A stretch of DNA of 26,143 bases from an uncultured Peptococcaceae bacterium (GTDB lineage: Bacteria > Bacillota > Peptococcia > Peptococcales > Peptococcaceae), in assembly GCA_937976375.1 (NCBI GenBank), contig CALJRU010000048.1, positions 1 through 26,143 on the forward strand. The letters are read 5' to 3'. Within the stretch, counting starts at the first letter, position 1, and every line of letters begins with the position of its first letter. The notes under the pieces were generated by a model. That model did not search any database and was not told where the DNA came from. It worked only from the letters and a program-made list of their open reading frames with translations. This document shows, piece by piece, positions 8,306-17,300 of the stretch. The position numbers were made by a program, and so were the translations under genes.

Positions 8306-9193
8306 ATGTCTATCTTTACTGGCGCAGGCTGCGCAATCGTTACCCCTTTCACCGCTGATGGTGCTGTCGACTACCCAGCACTGGAACGTCTCCTCGACTT
8401 CCAGATCAACAATGGCACCGACGCCATCATCATCTGTGGCACCACTGGCGAATCGTCCACCCTTTCTGAAGAAGAACATTCCAAGGTCATCGCCCACACC
8501 ATCAACCATGTCAACCATCGCGTACCTGTCATCGCTGGTACCGGTTCCAACGACACCCAGACCGCCATCATGCTCTCCAAGCAGGCTGAAGCCGATGGCG
8601 CTGACGCTGTTCTGCTCGTCACCCCTTACTACAACAAGGCCACCCAGAACGGTTTGAAGATGCATTTCAAGACCATCGCTGAGTCCATCTCCATCCCTGT
8701 CGTTCTCTACAACGTTCCTAGCCGCACCGGCTGCAACATCCAGCCAGAAACCGCTGTATGGCTCGCTCGCAACGTTGAAAACATCGTTGCCATTAAGGAA
8801 GCCTGCAGCAACATCAGCCAGATCGGCCACCTCTTCGCCATCGCTAATGGCGACATCGATGTCTACTCCGGCAACGACGACCAGGTTGTGCCTATCCTTT
8901 CTCTCGGCGGCAAGGGCGTCATCTCGGTGCTCTCCAACATCGCACCACAGCAAACCCACGACATGGTTCAGAAATACTTCGACGGCGATGTAGCCGGCTC
9001 TGCAAAGATCCAGCTCGACGCTATGAACCTCGTCAACGCGCTCTTCTGCGAAGTCAACCCAATTCCAGTCAAGAAGGCTGTTGAACTCATGGGCCTCTGC
9101 GGCGGCGGTGTGCGTCTGCCATTGACCGAAATCGAACCAGCCAACGCTGAACGTCTCGCCAACGCCATGCGCGACTTTGGCCTGCTGAAATAA
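8306..9193 (+). CDS. dapA: 4-hydroxy-tetrahydrodipicolinate synthase
   Basis: DapA condenses pyruvate with aspartate semialdehyde, the first committed step to diaminopimelate and lysine. The 295-residue product has the usual length and active site: the CGTTGES loop with Thr46-Thr47, Tyr135 in VLYNVPSRTG, and the Schiff-base lysine Lys164 in VAIKEA. The start at 8306 follows AAGGAGG (8291-8297). It is a single-gene unit under the lysine riboswitch with its own terminator. No other lysine-pathway gene is in the window, so the remaining steps must be encoded elsewhere. Its codon use is strongly biased, which suggests high expression. Confidence 0.97.
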   Translation: MSIFTGAGCAIVTPFTADGAVDYPALERLLDFQINNGTDAIIICGTTGESSTLSEEEHSKVIAHTINHVNHRVPVIAGTGSNDTQTAIMLSKQAEADGADAVLLVTPYYNKATQNGLKMHFKTIAESISIPVVLYNVPSRTGCNIQPETAVWLARNVENIVAIKEACSNISQIGHLFAIANGDIDVYSGNDDQVVPILSLGGKGVISVLSNIAPQQTHDMVQKYFDGDVAGSAKIQLDAMNLVNALFCEVNPIPVKKAVELMGLCGGGVRLPLTEIEPANAERLANAMRDFGLLK

Positions 9194-9208
9194 TTTGTTC
9201 GTCACAGC

Positions 9209-9247
9209 AAAAGACCTGACACATCATCCTTGTGTCAGGTCTTTTTT
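9209..9247 (+). terminator. intrinsic terminator after dapA
   Basis: A 15-base inverted repeat (9209-9223 with 9231-9245) has a seven-base loop and ends in a T run. Confidence 0.9.
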
Positions 9248-9254
9248 CATGCCC

Positions 9255-9302
9255 TCAACGTGCCAGATAACGTTGGAAAATGGCTGCCACCTGAGCGCGC
9301 GC
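9255..9302 (-). pseudogene. remnant of the 3' end of an SLH-domain gene
   Basis: Read on the minus strand, these bases encode ARAQVAAIFQRYLAR followed by a stop. This almost duplicates the C-terminus of the neighbouring SLH protein (RAQVAAIFQRYLEK). Similarity stops abruptly upstream of 9302, so only the last part of an SLH module remains. It lies directly after the dapA terminator and is best read as what is left of a deleted SLH gene copy. Confidence 0.75.
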
Positions 9303-9314
9303 CCCTTCGGGACT

Positions 9315-9329
9315 CCTTTCAGGACTAGC
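9315..9329 (+). repeat. 15-base direct repeat, copy 1
   Basis: CCTTTCAGGACTAGC, identical to 9408-9422. Confidence 0.7.
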
Positions 9330-9407
9330 TTCGCGTCGTAGCTCGGCGTCACGCAAGAAAACATTGACAACTTCCATTTCTCAAAGTCACCTTGCTGAAT
9401 CTCGCGC

Positions 9408-9422
9408 CCTTTCAGGACTAGC
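9408..9422 (+). repeat. 15-base direct repeat, copy 2
   Basis: CCTTTCAGGACTAGC, identical to 9315-9329, 93 bases further on. Confidence 0.7.
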
Positions 9423-9508
9423 GCATGTCGGCTACTGCCTTATCGACACATTCTGTTCCTCGATACTATCGCATTTTGCTAGTCTTTGAGAGCGCGTCGT
9501 CGTTGCCA

Positions 9509-12500
9509 CTATTTTTCTAGATACCGTTGGAAAATCGCTGCCACTTGGGCGCGTGTTGCAGGTTCTAAGGGAGCGATGGTGAACATCGTCGTGCCGCTGA
9601 TCAGGCCTTCACCCGCCGCCCAGGCAAGAGATTCTTCTGCCCAGTCACTGATCATGAAGGCGTCCCAGCACCAGGAAATATCGGCGTTGGTGCTGACATC
9701 TTCGCCCTTGTAGGCGGCGTAGTTGCGGAGAATCGCCGCCAACTGTTCGCGGGTGATGGCGGCGTTCGGCGCAAAGGTGCCATTGCCCATGCCGTTGACC
9801 ACGCCATTGGCAGCGGCCCAGTTCACAGCCTGAGCGTACCAGTCGCCGGCCTTCACATCACTGAAGCCTGCGCTGCCTGCCGACGGACTGCCTTCCAATC
9901 GATGCAGAATCGCCACAATCATGCCACGGGTCGTCGTCAAATTCGGCGCAAAGGTCGTCGCGCTCGTGCCTGTCATAATGCCTGTGTCGTACGCATAGCA
10001 CACCGGCTCATAGAACCAGTCGCTGCTGCGCACATCGCTGAACGGCAGTTCGCCGTCGTCAGGGGTTTGCACGCCGCCATCCAGGCTGATGACATAGTCT
10101 TTCCCCGGCTCCACGCTCACCGACGTTGAAATGCCGTCGCTGCCGCTGGTTGTCACCTGCCCATCCTCGGCGCCGGAAAGCCGCAGCTGATCGCCGTCGC
10201 GGGTAAGGGACACACCGTCTTTGGCTGTGCCTTCAAAAGTCAGCGTTGCGTCTTCACTCTCAACAGTCATTGTCAGTGTGCCGCTGCCGCTGACCGTCGC
10301 CGACTGAATGCCGCCTGAAAGATTCACACGCGCCGCCGAGCCCGCCAAAGTCAGGCTCATGGTGCTGTCGATCACCTCCACCGCATCGCGCAGGCTGCGC
10401 ATCGTCAGCGTGCCGTCGCTGACCCAGCCCATGCTGGTGCCGTTCAGCGGTGTCACCGCGCTGCTGCCAACCAGGCTTTCCCAAACGTGTTCCAGATCGT
10501 CGCCGACGTTGCTCGCAATGTTGTTGCCGATGTCCATCAGCACGCCGTCCACGTCAAAATCGTCGTCCGGCGAGGTGGTCGCGCTGCGCCAGGAAAAATA
10601 TCGGTTCGGATCGTCGACGCCGTCAGAAGAAGTCGTCAGCTCCCGGCGTTCGTAAGACCAGCCGGTCCGATGGCCGCTCGTGCCCTTCAGCGTCAGCTTG
10701 CAGATCTGATGCGGCATGCATTGCGGGTCCTGCACATAAATGACAAATTCCGTGCCCTTGTCCTCATAATCATACGCCAGCACCGCATGCCCTGTGCCGT
10801 CGATCCAGGTGCCGATGACCACTGGCTGGCCGCTCTTCACCGCGCGCACCAAGCCATCGTAGTCGTTCTTATTGGCGCGCGTCTGCGACGCATACGGCTG
10901 GCTGAACTGCAGCGCGTTGCAGGCCTGGATGTAATCCTTCACACTGACGCCGCGCCACTGACCGCTGCCCAGCGTGTCGTCCCAGCGCACCAGATTCAGC
11001 AGGTCCTTCCCGCCAGAAAACGACGGCATGTCGCCCTGCTTCCACAGCGCTGCCGCCAGCGCCATGCCGAAGCAGAGGCCATCTTCGCCGTGACTCTTGT
11101 CCAGGCTGTAGAGCTTGTCGGCAATCGTCGCCGGATAGTAGCGAATCAGGTCCGCGTAATTATAGGAAGAATCAATGTTCGTAAAGCCCCAGCTCTGGGT
11201 GTTTTCGTCGGCACTTTCAAGCGTTGTCTGCGCGAGTGTGTTGCCGCGGCTGTCCACCACGCGCACCGTATAGGTTGTGCTCGGCTCCAGATGCTTGCCG
11301 CCGGTGAGCGTCAGCCGAAACATCAGCTGCTGCGCCAGCACTTCCACATTCGTGCCTTCAAATTCCTGGCCGCCGCCTGTCACCGTCACGCGCACATTCT
11401 CATCGCTCAGCGGTTCATCAAAAACCAGCGTGATCCACATGCCGTTGCTGCCAGTAGTCAGCCAGAGCTTGTCCACTGTTTCATACTGCCCGCTGCCAAA
11501 GCCCTGATTGTCGAGCTGAATCCGCGTGCCATTCATGCCCACCGTTTCATGGGCGTTGGCGTCATAGGTCACCGTGGCTGCCTTGCTCAGCGCGCCTGTC
11601 TCGCTGCCATTGGTGCCGCGCACCGCGTAGCTGTAAGTGGTGCCATGCACCGCCGTGGCATCCACATAGTCCTGGGTCCATCTGCCCACATGGGCAATCG
11701 TTGCATAGCTGCCGCTGCTGCTCTTGCGCAGGATGTCAAAGCCATCATAGACCCACTTCGTGTCCACTTCCAGCGGCACATCCCATGCCAGCGTCACACC
11801 GTCGGCGCTGCTCGCCGCAGTCAAGTTCACCGGCGTCACAATCGCCTCTGTGTCGTCACCTTCCGGTGGCTCCGGCGTGCTGGTGCCGCAATACACCGTG
11901 GCCTTATTCAGTTCGCTGCTGCTGCCGTGATCGGCCACCAATGCCTGCCACTGGGCTTCGCTGCCGCCATAGTAAACCGTCGTCAAAGCGCTGCAGCCAG
12001 AAAACGCCGTCGAGTTGATCGATGTGATGCTTGCCGGAATCGTCACCGTCGTCAGGCTGTCGGCATACTGAAACATGCCCATAGGAATCTCCGTCATGCC
12101 TGACGACAGCACCGCCGTTTTCAGCGAGCTGCAAGACGCGAAAGCCTGCATGCCCACTTTGTTGACGCTGTTCGGCAAGGTCAGCGAGGTCAGCCCCGTA
12201 TTTGCAAAAGCCGAAGCGCCAATCGTTTCCAGCCCGTTCGGCAGGGAAACAGTGCTTAACGGGTAGCAAAATTCAAAGGCTCTTTCGCCAATTTTTGTCA
12301 GCGCATTGGACAGCCTCACCGATGCAAGACTCGTGTCGCTTTCAAACGCGCCTGCGTCCAGCTCGGTCACGCCGTCTTCCAGCACCACCGTCCGCAGATT
12401 ACTGGTTCGGTCAAAAACATTGGGCACCCTCTTAATGGTGCCAGGAATGGTTAAATCAACCACGGCCTCCGTATAATCCAAAGAATCAGACAGCGCCGAC

Positions 12501-12724
12501 ACCGTGTAGCCATCAATCTTAGACGGAATGACCATCGTGCCAGTCTGATATTGTGGCGCCGGCAGGGCTTCGAGGCGGGCTGTGCCGTCGCTCAGCACCT
12601 CATAGCGAAAAGTCGTCAGATCATAAATGGTGTCCGATGCCACTGCGCCTGTCGGCAGCACCATGCTCGCCACAAACGCCAGCAGCAAAACGAGACTCCA
12701 GCCTTTCTTTGTACGTCGTTTCAT
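9509..12724 (-). CDS. secreted LRR / papain-like / SLH surface protein
   Basis: A 1071-residue exported protein. Domains in order: a signal peptide (1-29, basic start, hydrophobic core, AVAS cleavage region); BspA-type leucine-rich repeats (about 65-250, units like LTIPGTIKRVP and LPNGLETIGASAFANTGLTS); a fibronectin-III-like domain (about 295-385); an Ig-like segment (about 415-505); a papain-like domain (about 545-670) with Cys551 in LCFGMA, His646 in GTGHAVLAYDYE and Asp666 in YVQDPQ; a low-complexity beta region; and three SLH modules (about 893-1071). SLH modules bind pyruvylated wall polymers, so it is probably displayed on the cell surface as an adhesin or peptidase. The start at 12724 is set by an AAGGAGG site. 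The ATG overlaps the upstream regulator's stop in ATGA, indicating translational coupling. Confidence 0.85.
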   Translation of the reverse strand: MKRRTKKGWSLVLLLAFVASMVLPTGAVASDTIYDLTTFRYEVLSDGTARLEALPAPQYQTGTMVIPSKIDGYTVSALSDSLDYTEAVVDLTIPGTIKRVPNVFDRTSNLRTVVLEDGVTELDAGAFESDTSLASVRLSNALTKIGERAFEFCYPLSTVSLPNGLETIGASAFANTGLTSLTLPNSVNKVGMQAFASCSSLKTAVLSSGMTEIPMGMFQYADSLTTVTIPASITSINSTAFSGCSALTTVYYGGSEAQWQALVADHGSSSELNKATVYCGTSTPEPPEGDDTEAIVTPVNLTAASSADGVTLAWDVPLEVDTKWVYDGFDILRKSSSGSYATIAHVGRWTQDYVDATAVHGTTYSYAVRGTNGSETGALSKAATVTYDANAHETVGMNGTRIQLDNQGFGSGQYETVDKLWLTTGSNGMWITLVFDEPLSDENVRVTVTGGGQEFEGTNVEVLAQQLMFRLTLTGGKHLEPSTTYTVRVVDSRGNTLAQTTLESADENTQSWGFTNIDSSYNYADLIRYYPATIADKLYSLDKSHGEDGLCFGMALAAALWKQGDMPSFSGGKDLLNLVRWDDTLGSGQWRGVSVKDYIQACNALQFSQPYASQTRANKNDYDGLVRAVKSGQPVVIGTWIDGTGHAVLAYDYEDKGTEFVIYVQDPQCMPHQICKLTLKGTSGHRTGWSYERRELTTSSDGVDDPNRYFSWRSATTSPDDDFDVDGVLMDIGNNIASNVGDDLEHVWESLVGSSAVTPLNGTSMGWVSDGTLTMRSLRDAVEVIDSTMSLTLAGSAARVNLSGGIQSATVSGSGTLTMTVESEDATLTFEGTAKDGVSLTRDGDQLRLSGAEDGQVTTSGSDGISTSVSVEPGKDYVISLDGGVQTPDDGELPFSDVRSSDWFYEPVCYAYDTGIMTGTSATTFAPNLTTTRGMIVAILHRLEGSPSAGSAGFSDVKAGDWYAQAVNWAAANGVVNGMGNGTFAPNAAITREQLAAILRNYAAYKGEDVSTNADISWCWDAFMISDWAEESLAWAAGEGLISGTTMFTIAPLEPATRAQVAAIFQRYLEK

Positions 12725-14178
12725 TGTTCTTCCTCCTTTTTTATACCTGCCGCCATGCGCTCCAACACAGCCGCCGACGCTTCCAGCGACAGCGCCTGAG
12801 GGCTGTCCGGAAGATGCGTCAGCCAGCCGTGGAAGGCGCGGCAAAGATTCGGCTCCCGCAGCAAAATCGAGCAGAACCCATCCTGCAGCGCAAAATGCTC
12901 CGTCGTAAAAAATCCCACGCCGCTCTGCGCCGACGTTGTCATGCTCAAGTAATCGGGAAACGTGCCTGGGCGCAGCACCCGCCCCTGCACCTCGCCGCTT
13001 CGAATGCCGCCCGCCAGCGCCTCCATGAACCGCCGCCGCTGCGCCGCTGGAAACGGCGCCACAAACGCCGTCGGAAAATCATCCAGCGCGCCCGTCGCCG
13101 CAAACCGCGCCAGGCCGCTCTCGCTGAACAGCGTGTAAAACCGCTCCACTTGCCGCAGCCGCCCAAAGCGCTTCATGGCCACATCACGCAGCAGCTCATA
13201 AAATGGCAGCTCTCGCCGCAGATACTGACCGATCACCGCCTCGTCATAAAAACGCCCAAAACACGGCTGATCCATCACCATGTAAAAGCCATCGGCATCC
13301 GTCGCCGCATCATAAGACATCAAAACCTCCACCGGGTCTGCGGTGTACTGCACCAGGCTGTACGCCCGCTCCAACAGCAGCTGAAAATGCCGGTGATAGC
13401 CGTCCACCTGATCCGCCTGCAAAAGCAGCATCGCCTGACTGCCATCCTCCGACAAGCACACCACACAGCCGTGCGTCACCAGAAAATACGGAAACGGATC
13501 GCTGTAGCGCGCCGTCACGCTGTTGTCGTAATAATAATACGGATGATAATGCCGCCGCGACAGCAGGCAGAGTGGCAGCACCCGGCAGAAGCACGCCAGA
13601 TTGTGCAGGTTGATCTCCTCAGCGGTGCCCAGCGCGTCAAAGGCAATGATCTGCGTCACCTCGGCGCGGCTGTCGCCGCTGCAATAACGGCGCAGCAATT
13701 CTTCGTTGAGAAACGACGCCATCGGCGGCACCGTCAGCTCCAGCCGCGCATCGTCCCGCGCCAGCTCCTCGGCCAGCACCAGCCGCAGCAGTGCACGCAC
13801 CGTCATCGCCCCGGAAAAAATCGAACGCCCGCCGGCAAAAGCCTCTAGGCCCATCAGCAGGCGGCTTTCTTCAAACATCGGCACCGAAAAATCCATCTCT
13901 GCCATATCGGCGAACAAGCGGCTCACCATCTCCCGCGAACGGCGAATGCCCTCTTTTTCAAACTGCGCGTCGTAATACGCCCGCAGCTGCTGCGCCTCCC
14001 CCGGCGTCAGCCGCAGATGATAGGCCACCGCCGCCAGCGCATCGTAAGGCAGCACCCGCTGGCCAGTCAGCACCTTCGACAAAGTCGACCGCTCCACGCC
14101 AACTGCCCGCGCCAGCGCCGAAATCGTCACCTGCTTGGTCTGCAACAATTCCCGCAGATATTCACTAAAGAGCAGCAT
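12721..14178 (-). CDS. XRE-type helix-turn-helix regulator with large C-terminal region
   Basis: A 485-residue protein. Residues 3-60 form a Cro/CI-type helix-turn-helix (LLQTKQVTISALARAVGVERSTLSKVLTGQRVLPYDAL). The remaining 420 residues are unassigned. They contain several Cys and aromatic residues, with no membrane segment, and may be a ligand-sensing region. The start at 14178 has a G-rich ribosome-binding site (AAAGGGGG). It sits under a promoter overlapped by a palindrome and ends by a four-base ATGA overlap with the SLH gene, so regulator and surface protein are one operon. It likely controls that operon and perhaps the second SLH gene; this role is inferred only from position. Confidence 0.75.
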   Translation of the reverse strand: MLLFSEYLRELLQTKQVTISALARAVGVERSTLSKVLTGQRVLPYDALAAVAYHLRLTPGEAQQLRAYYDAQFEKEGIRRSREMVSRLFADMAEMDFSVPMFEESRLLMGLEAFAGGRSIFSGAMTVRALLRLVLAEELARDDARLELTVPPMASFLNEELLRRYCSGDSRAEVTQIIAFDALGTAEEINLHNLACFCRVLPLCLLSRRHYHPYYYYDNSVTARYSDPFPYFLVTHGCVVCLSEDGSQAMLLLQADQVDGYHRHFQLLLERAYSLVQYTADPVEVLMSYDAATDADGFYMVMDQPCFGRFYDEAVIGQYLRRELPFYELLRDVAMKRFGRLRQVERFYTLFSESGLARFAATGALDDFPTAFVAPFPAAQRRRFMEALAGGIRSGEVQGRVLRPGTFPDYLSMTTSAQSGVGFFTTEHFALQDGFCSILLREPNLCRAFHGWLTHLPDSPQALSLEASAAVLERMAAGIKKEEEQ

Positions 14179-14200
14179 CTCCTCGCCCCCTTTGTCATAA

Positions 14201-14243
14201 GATATAAAAAGTATATCATATTTTCTCCGCTATATTGTGGCAA
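14201..14243 (-). promoter_or_regulatory. promoter and candidate operator of the regulator-SLH operon
   Basis: On the minus strand TTGCCA (14243-14238), a 17-base spacer and TATGAT (14220-14215) form a good promoter. The palindrome GATATA-AAAAG-TATATC (14201-14217) overlaps the -10 and start point, a fitting place for autoregulation by the encoded XRE protein. Confidence 0.6.
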
Positions 14244-14289
14244 ACGCATCCCTCTCTTTAAGCACAGCCGTTGTCACATCCCGCGTAGC

Positions 14290-14318
14290 AAAAAACGACG
14301 GCCCCAAGGACCGTCGCT
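14290..14318 (-). terminator. intrinsic terminator after the GLUG/SLH gene
   Basis: In the minus-strand RNA GCGACGGUCC pairs with the complementary GGCCGUCGU around a short loop, followed by a U run (plus-strand A run at 14290-14295). It lies 12 bases beyond the stop at 14330. Confidence 0.8.
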
Positions 14319-14329
14319 TTTGTTTGTGT

Positions 14330-17300
14330 TTAGTTTGCCAGATATCGCTGCAACACGCTGGCTACTTCGGCGCGCGTTGTGGTGCCATGTGGACGCAAGG
14401 TGCCATCTTCGTAGCCACCAAGCAGACCGCTGCCGACCATCCACTGCACGGAGTCTTTCGCCCAGTCGCTGACGCTGGCGGCGTCGGTATAAGCGCTGAG
14501 GTCTCCGACTGCTGTAACGTCCATCCCTTTATACGCCGCATAGTTGCGCAGGATGGCAGCCATTTGTTCGCGGGTGATGGCAGCGTTTGGCTGGAAAGTG
14601 CCGTCGCCCATGCCATTGACGACGCCCACCGATGCGGCCCAGTTCACAGCCTGCGCGTACCAGTCGCCGTCGACCACGTCGGTGAAATCACCGGCGCTGG
14701 CTTGCGGGCTGCCTTCCAGGCGATGGAGCACAGCCACGAGCATAGCGCGGCTGAGGCTGGTGTTCGGTTCAAAGGTCGTTGCTGAGGTGCCGGTCATCAG
14801 CCCCTGGCTGTAGACATAGCACACAGGATCATAGAACCAGTCGCCTGGGTGAACGTCGATAAATGGCAGCGTCACAAGGTCTTTTTTAAACGTCGCCTTT
14901 ACCGTCACCTTCGACGCTGGCATTTTGAACGTGTACGTGCCGTCGCCATTATTGGTGAGTGCCACGTCATTGCCGTTCCTATCCGTAACGGTCAGCGCGG
15001 CAAGTTCGTACCCTTCGGCCGGTGTCACCGTCAAAGTCACAATGCGCCCCTTGCTCGCCCATTTTGGCGATGCCGTCACCGTGCCATGCGTCGACTCCAT
15101 GACGTCGATCATATAACTGCTGCTGCCAGAAGAGATAGCCGTCCAGTGCGCATACAGCGTGGTGTTTTTGTCGTACACTGTCTCTGCGGTGACCGCCGTG
15201 CCGCCGCTTTGCTCCGTGAACCAGCCATCGAAGGTGTATCCGCCGCGCGTTGATGTTGGCAGAGCGCTCAGTTTGCCTGCCGTGTCGGTGTACATGTTTG
15301 TTGTGTCACACTGTCCGCCATTGGCATCAAAGGTGATTTCATACCCGATGACAGCGCCGCAAACGCTGCACTTATCCCCCGGATTGCCCGTGTGCGGTGC
15401 GTAGTCCGGCATTTCCGACGGCATCAGCGGACAATCACCCGCTGTGCAGGCGTGCCAATGACGCAGCGGGTCTGTGGTCCATTTACCGGTGTCATACACA
15501 TGCTCATGCGCCGTTGGCTTAAAGGTAATAACAACATCAATTCGATCTGACCGATTTGGATCAGCCTTAATAGAAATAGTGTCCACCGTTCCAGATGTAA
15601 AGCCAGGCGTATGAGCAACCTCTATATCATTCGTAAAAGAGTAGTAGTCATCGGCTACAAGAGGAACAACCGCTGTGTAGACTTCGTTTTGTATAAAGTC
15701 ATCATCTTCATGCACCAGTTTCCAGTTGCTGTCGTGCCACTCTACGGTCGCTGTACTGTTGCCTAAACCAACAGCCATCGCTCCATGGTAATTGGCATTT
15801 TCAGGTACGTCCACATACATTTTAGGCTCTTCGCCATAAACCGGCGCCTTCAGATTGGAAATCGTGACTTCGCTGATTGGCGTTCCGTACACGGTAAAGA
15901 AATACGTTGCTTCGGCTTTGGCGAAGGTGGCGTCGCCAGCTTTCGTGGCGGTAATGGTGACCTCGCCCACACCTTCGATGGTGACCGTTCCATTCTGGTC
16001 AACGCTGGCGATGGCCGAATCGCTCGTTTCCCAGGTTACTGCGCCGGTGGACTGACCGCCTTCAGTTGCCAGCTTAAATGATCCCTTGGTTTCATAAATC
16101 GAATCGCTTGGTTGACCAGTGATGACAAATCCCGTCTGTGTTTGCTTTGTTTCCCTTGTCAACGTAGGCGCAGGCTCCTGCTTGTTAGCCGTCAACACCG
16201 GTAGATAACCTGTATCAGCAGAAACATTTTCGGCTTTTTCCCATATCTCTGTAGAAAAGCCGGAAAGATTGGTCGCCCAAGTGCTATCTTCGGTCATCTC
16301 GTTGGCGATCCTGCCTGTGCCATAGCCCTCCGCGCCGCAGTCAGACCAATAGTAGCAGTCAGTGACCGAAGAACCGGTGTCGGCGCTTCCAACAATCGCA
16401 CCAATCGTGTCGTTGTCGTTCTTCTTGACCATCTCTCCGGCATTATAGCTTGTCTTAATGGATGATGAATCTTCTGCCCATCCGATCAAGCCGCCGATGT
16501 AGCTATAAGAGGACGACGCAGCATTGGATATTGTGCCAACATTGTAGCTGTTTTGCAGGGTTAGTGCACTCGAATCGCCAACCAAACCGCCAACAAAAGC
16601 GTTGTTTTTTGCGCTGGTTACCGTGCAAACGCCAGCATTATAACATTCCTCAAGCGTACCACCGTTTGTAATTCGCCCAATAAGCCCGCCAACAGTGGCG
16701 CTATTTGAATAGCTACTTGAAGCGCTGCCTGATATATCACCGGTATTGCTACATTGTTTTACCGATAGATCCTTCGTTTCCATACATCCTAAAATGCCGC
16801 CGGTATATGTTAGTGTTGGATATTGTCCGACGCTGGAATTGGTCACAGTTCCGCTGTTGTGACAGCTTGTAATCGTGGTGCTCTGATTACTATACCCCAC
16901 AATACCGCCTATGTTTGCAGAATTTTCGCTAGTAAGCGCAGCGAAGTTTGTACAACCAGTGATTGCTGCACTTACCGCGCCATTTATTCGCCCAACAATG
17001 CCGCCGAGATTGGTCGCAAAACTGGATGGCGTAATTGCGCCACTATTGACACAATTCTCCACCTTTAAGGTTCCCTTGATCTCGCTGTATCCTACGATGC
17101 CGCCGACCGCCGTGCAGGAGCCTGGCCGAAGCTCTGCCTCATTGGTGCAACGCAATATTGTTACATCCTGAGCAGACGTACCATAACTGCGCCCGACGAT
17201 GCCGCCCATGTAAGTGCCATTGCCAAAAATCGTGCCAGCGGCCTGACAATTTTCTATGGTCACCTGAGAATAGGTATCGCCGACGATGCCCCCAAAGTAA

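Larger units (their letters stand above)
9303..9508. other. intergenic stretch without a gene
   Basis: Between the SLH remnant and the stop of the next SLH gene I see no open frame with a start and ribosome-binding site. The stretch holds a 15-base direct repeat, a further imperfect copy of it (CCTTCGGGACT near 9304), and short inverted copies of CTCAAAG and GACTAGC. It looks like a rearrangement scar rather than a regulatory region. I saw no convincing terminator for the large gene that ends at 9509. Confidence 0.5.

Noticed and set aside
9303..9330. tRNA-like TTCGGGAC element
   Set aside because: No acceptor, D or anticodon stems could be placed around it.
10487..12103. A 538-codon open frame on the plus strand
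   Set aside because: It is antisense to the LRR/SLH gene, rich in His, Arg and Ala, and without a ribosome-binding site.
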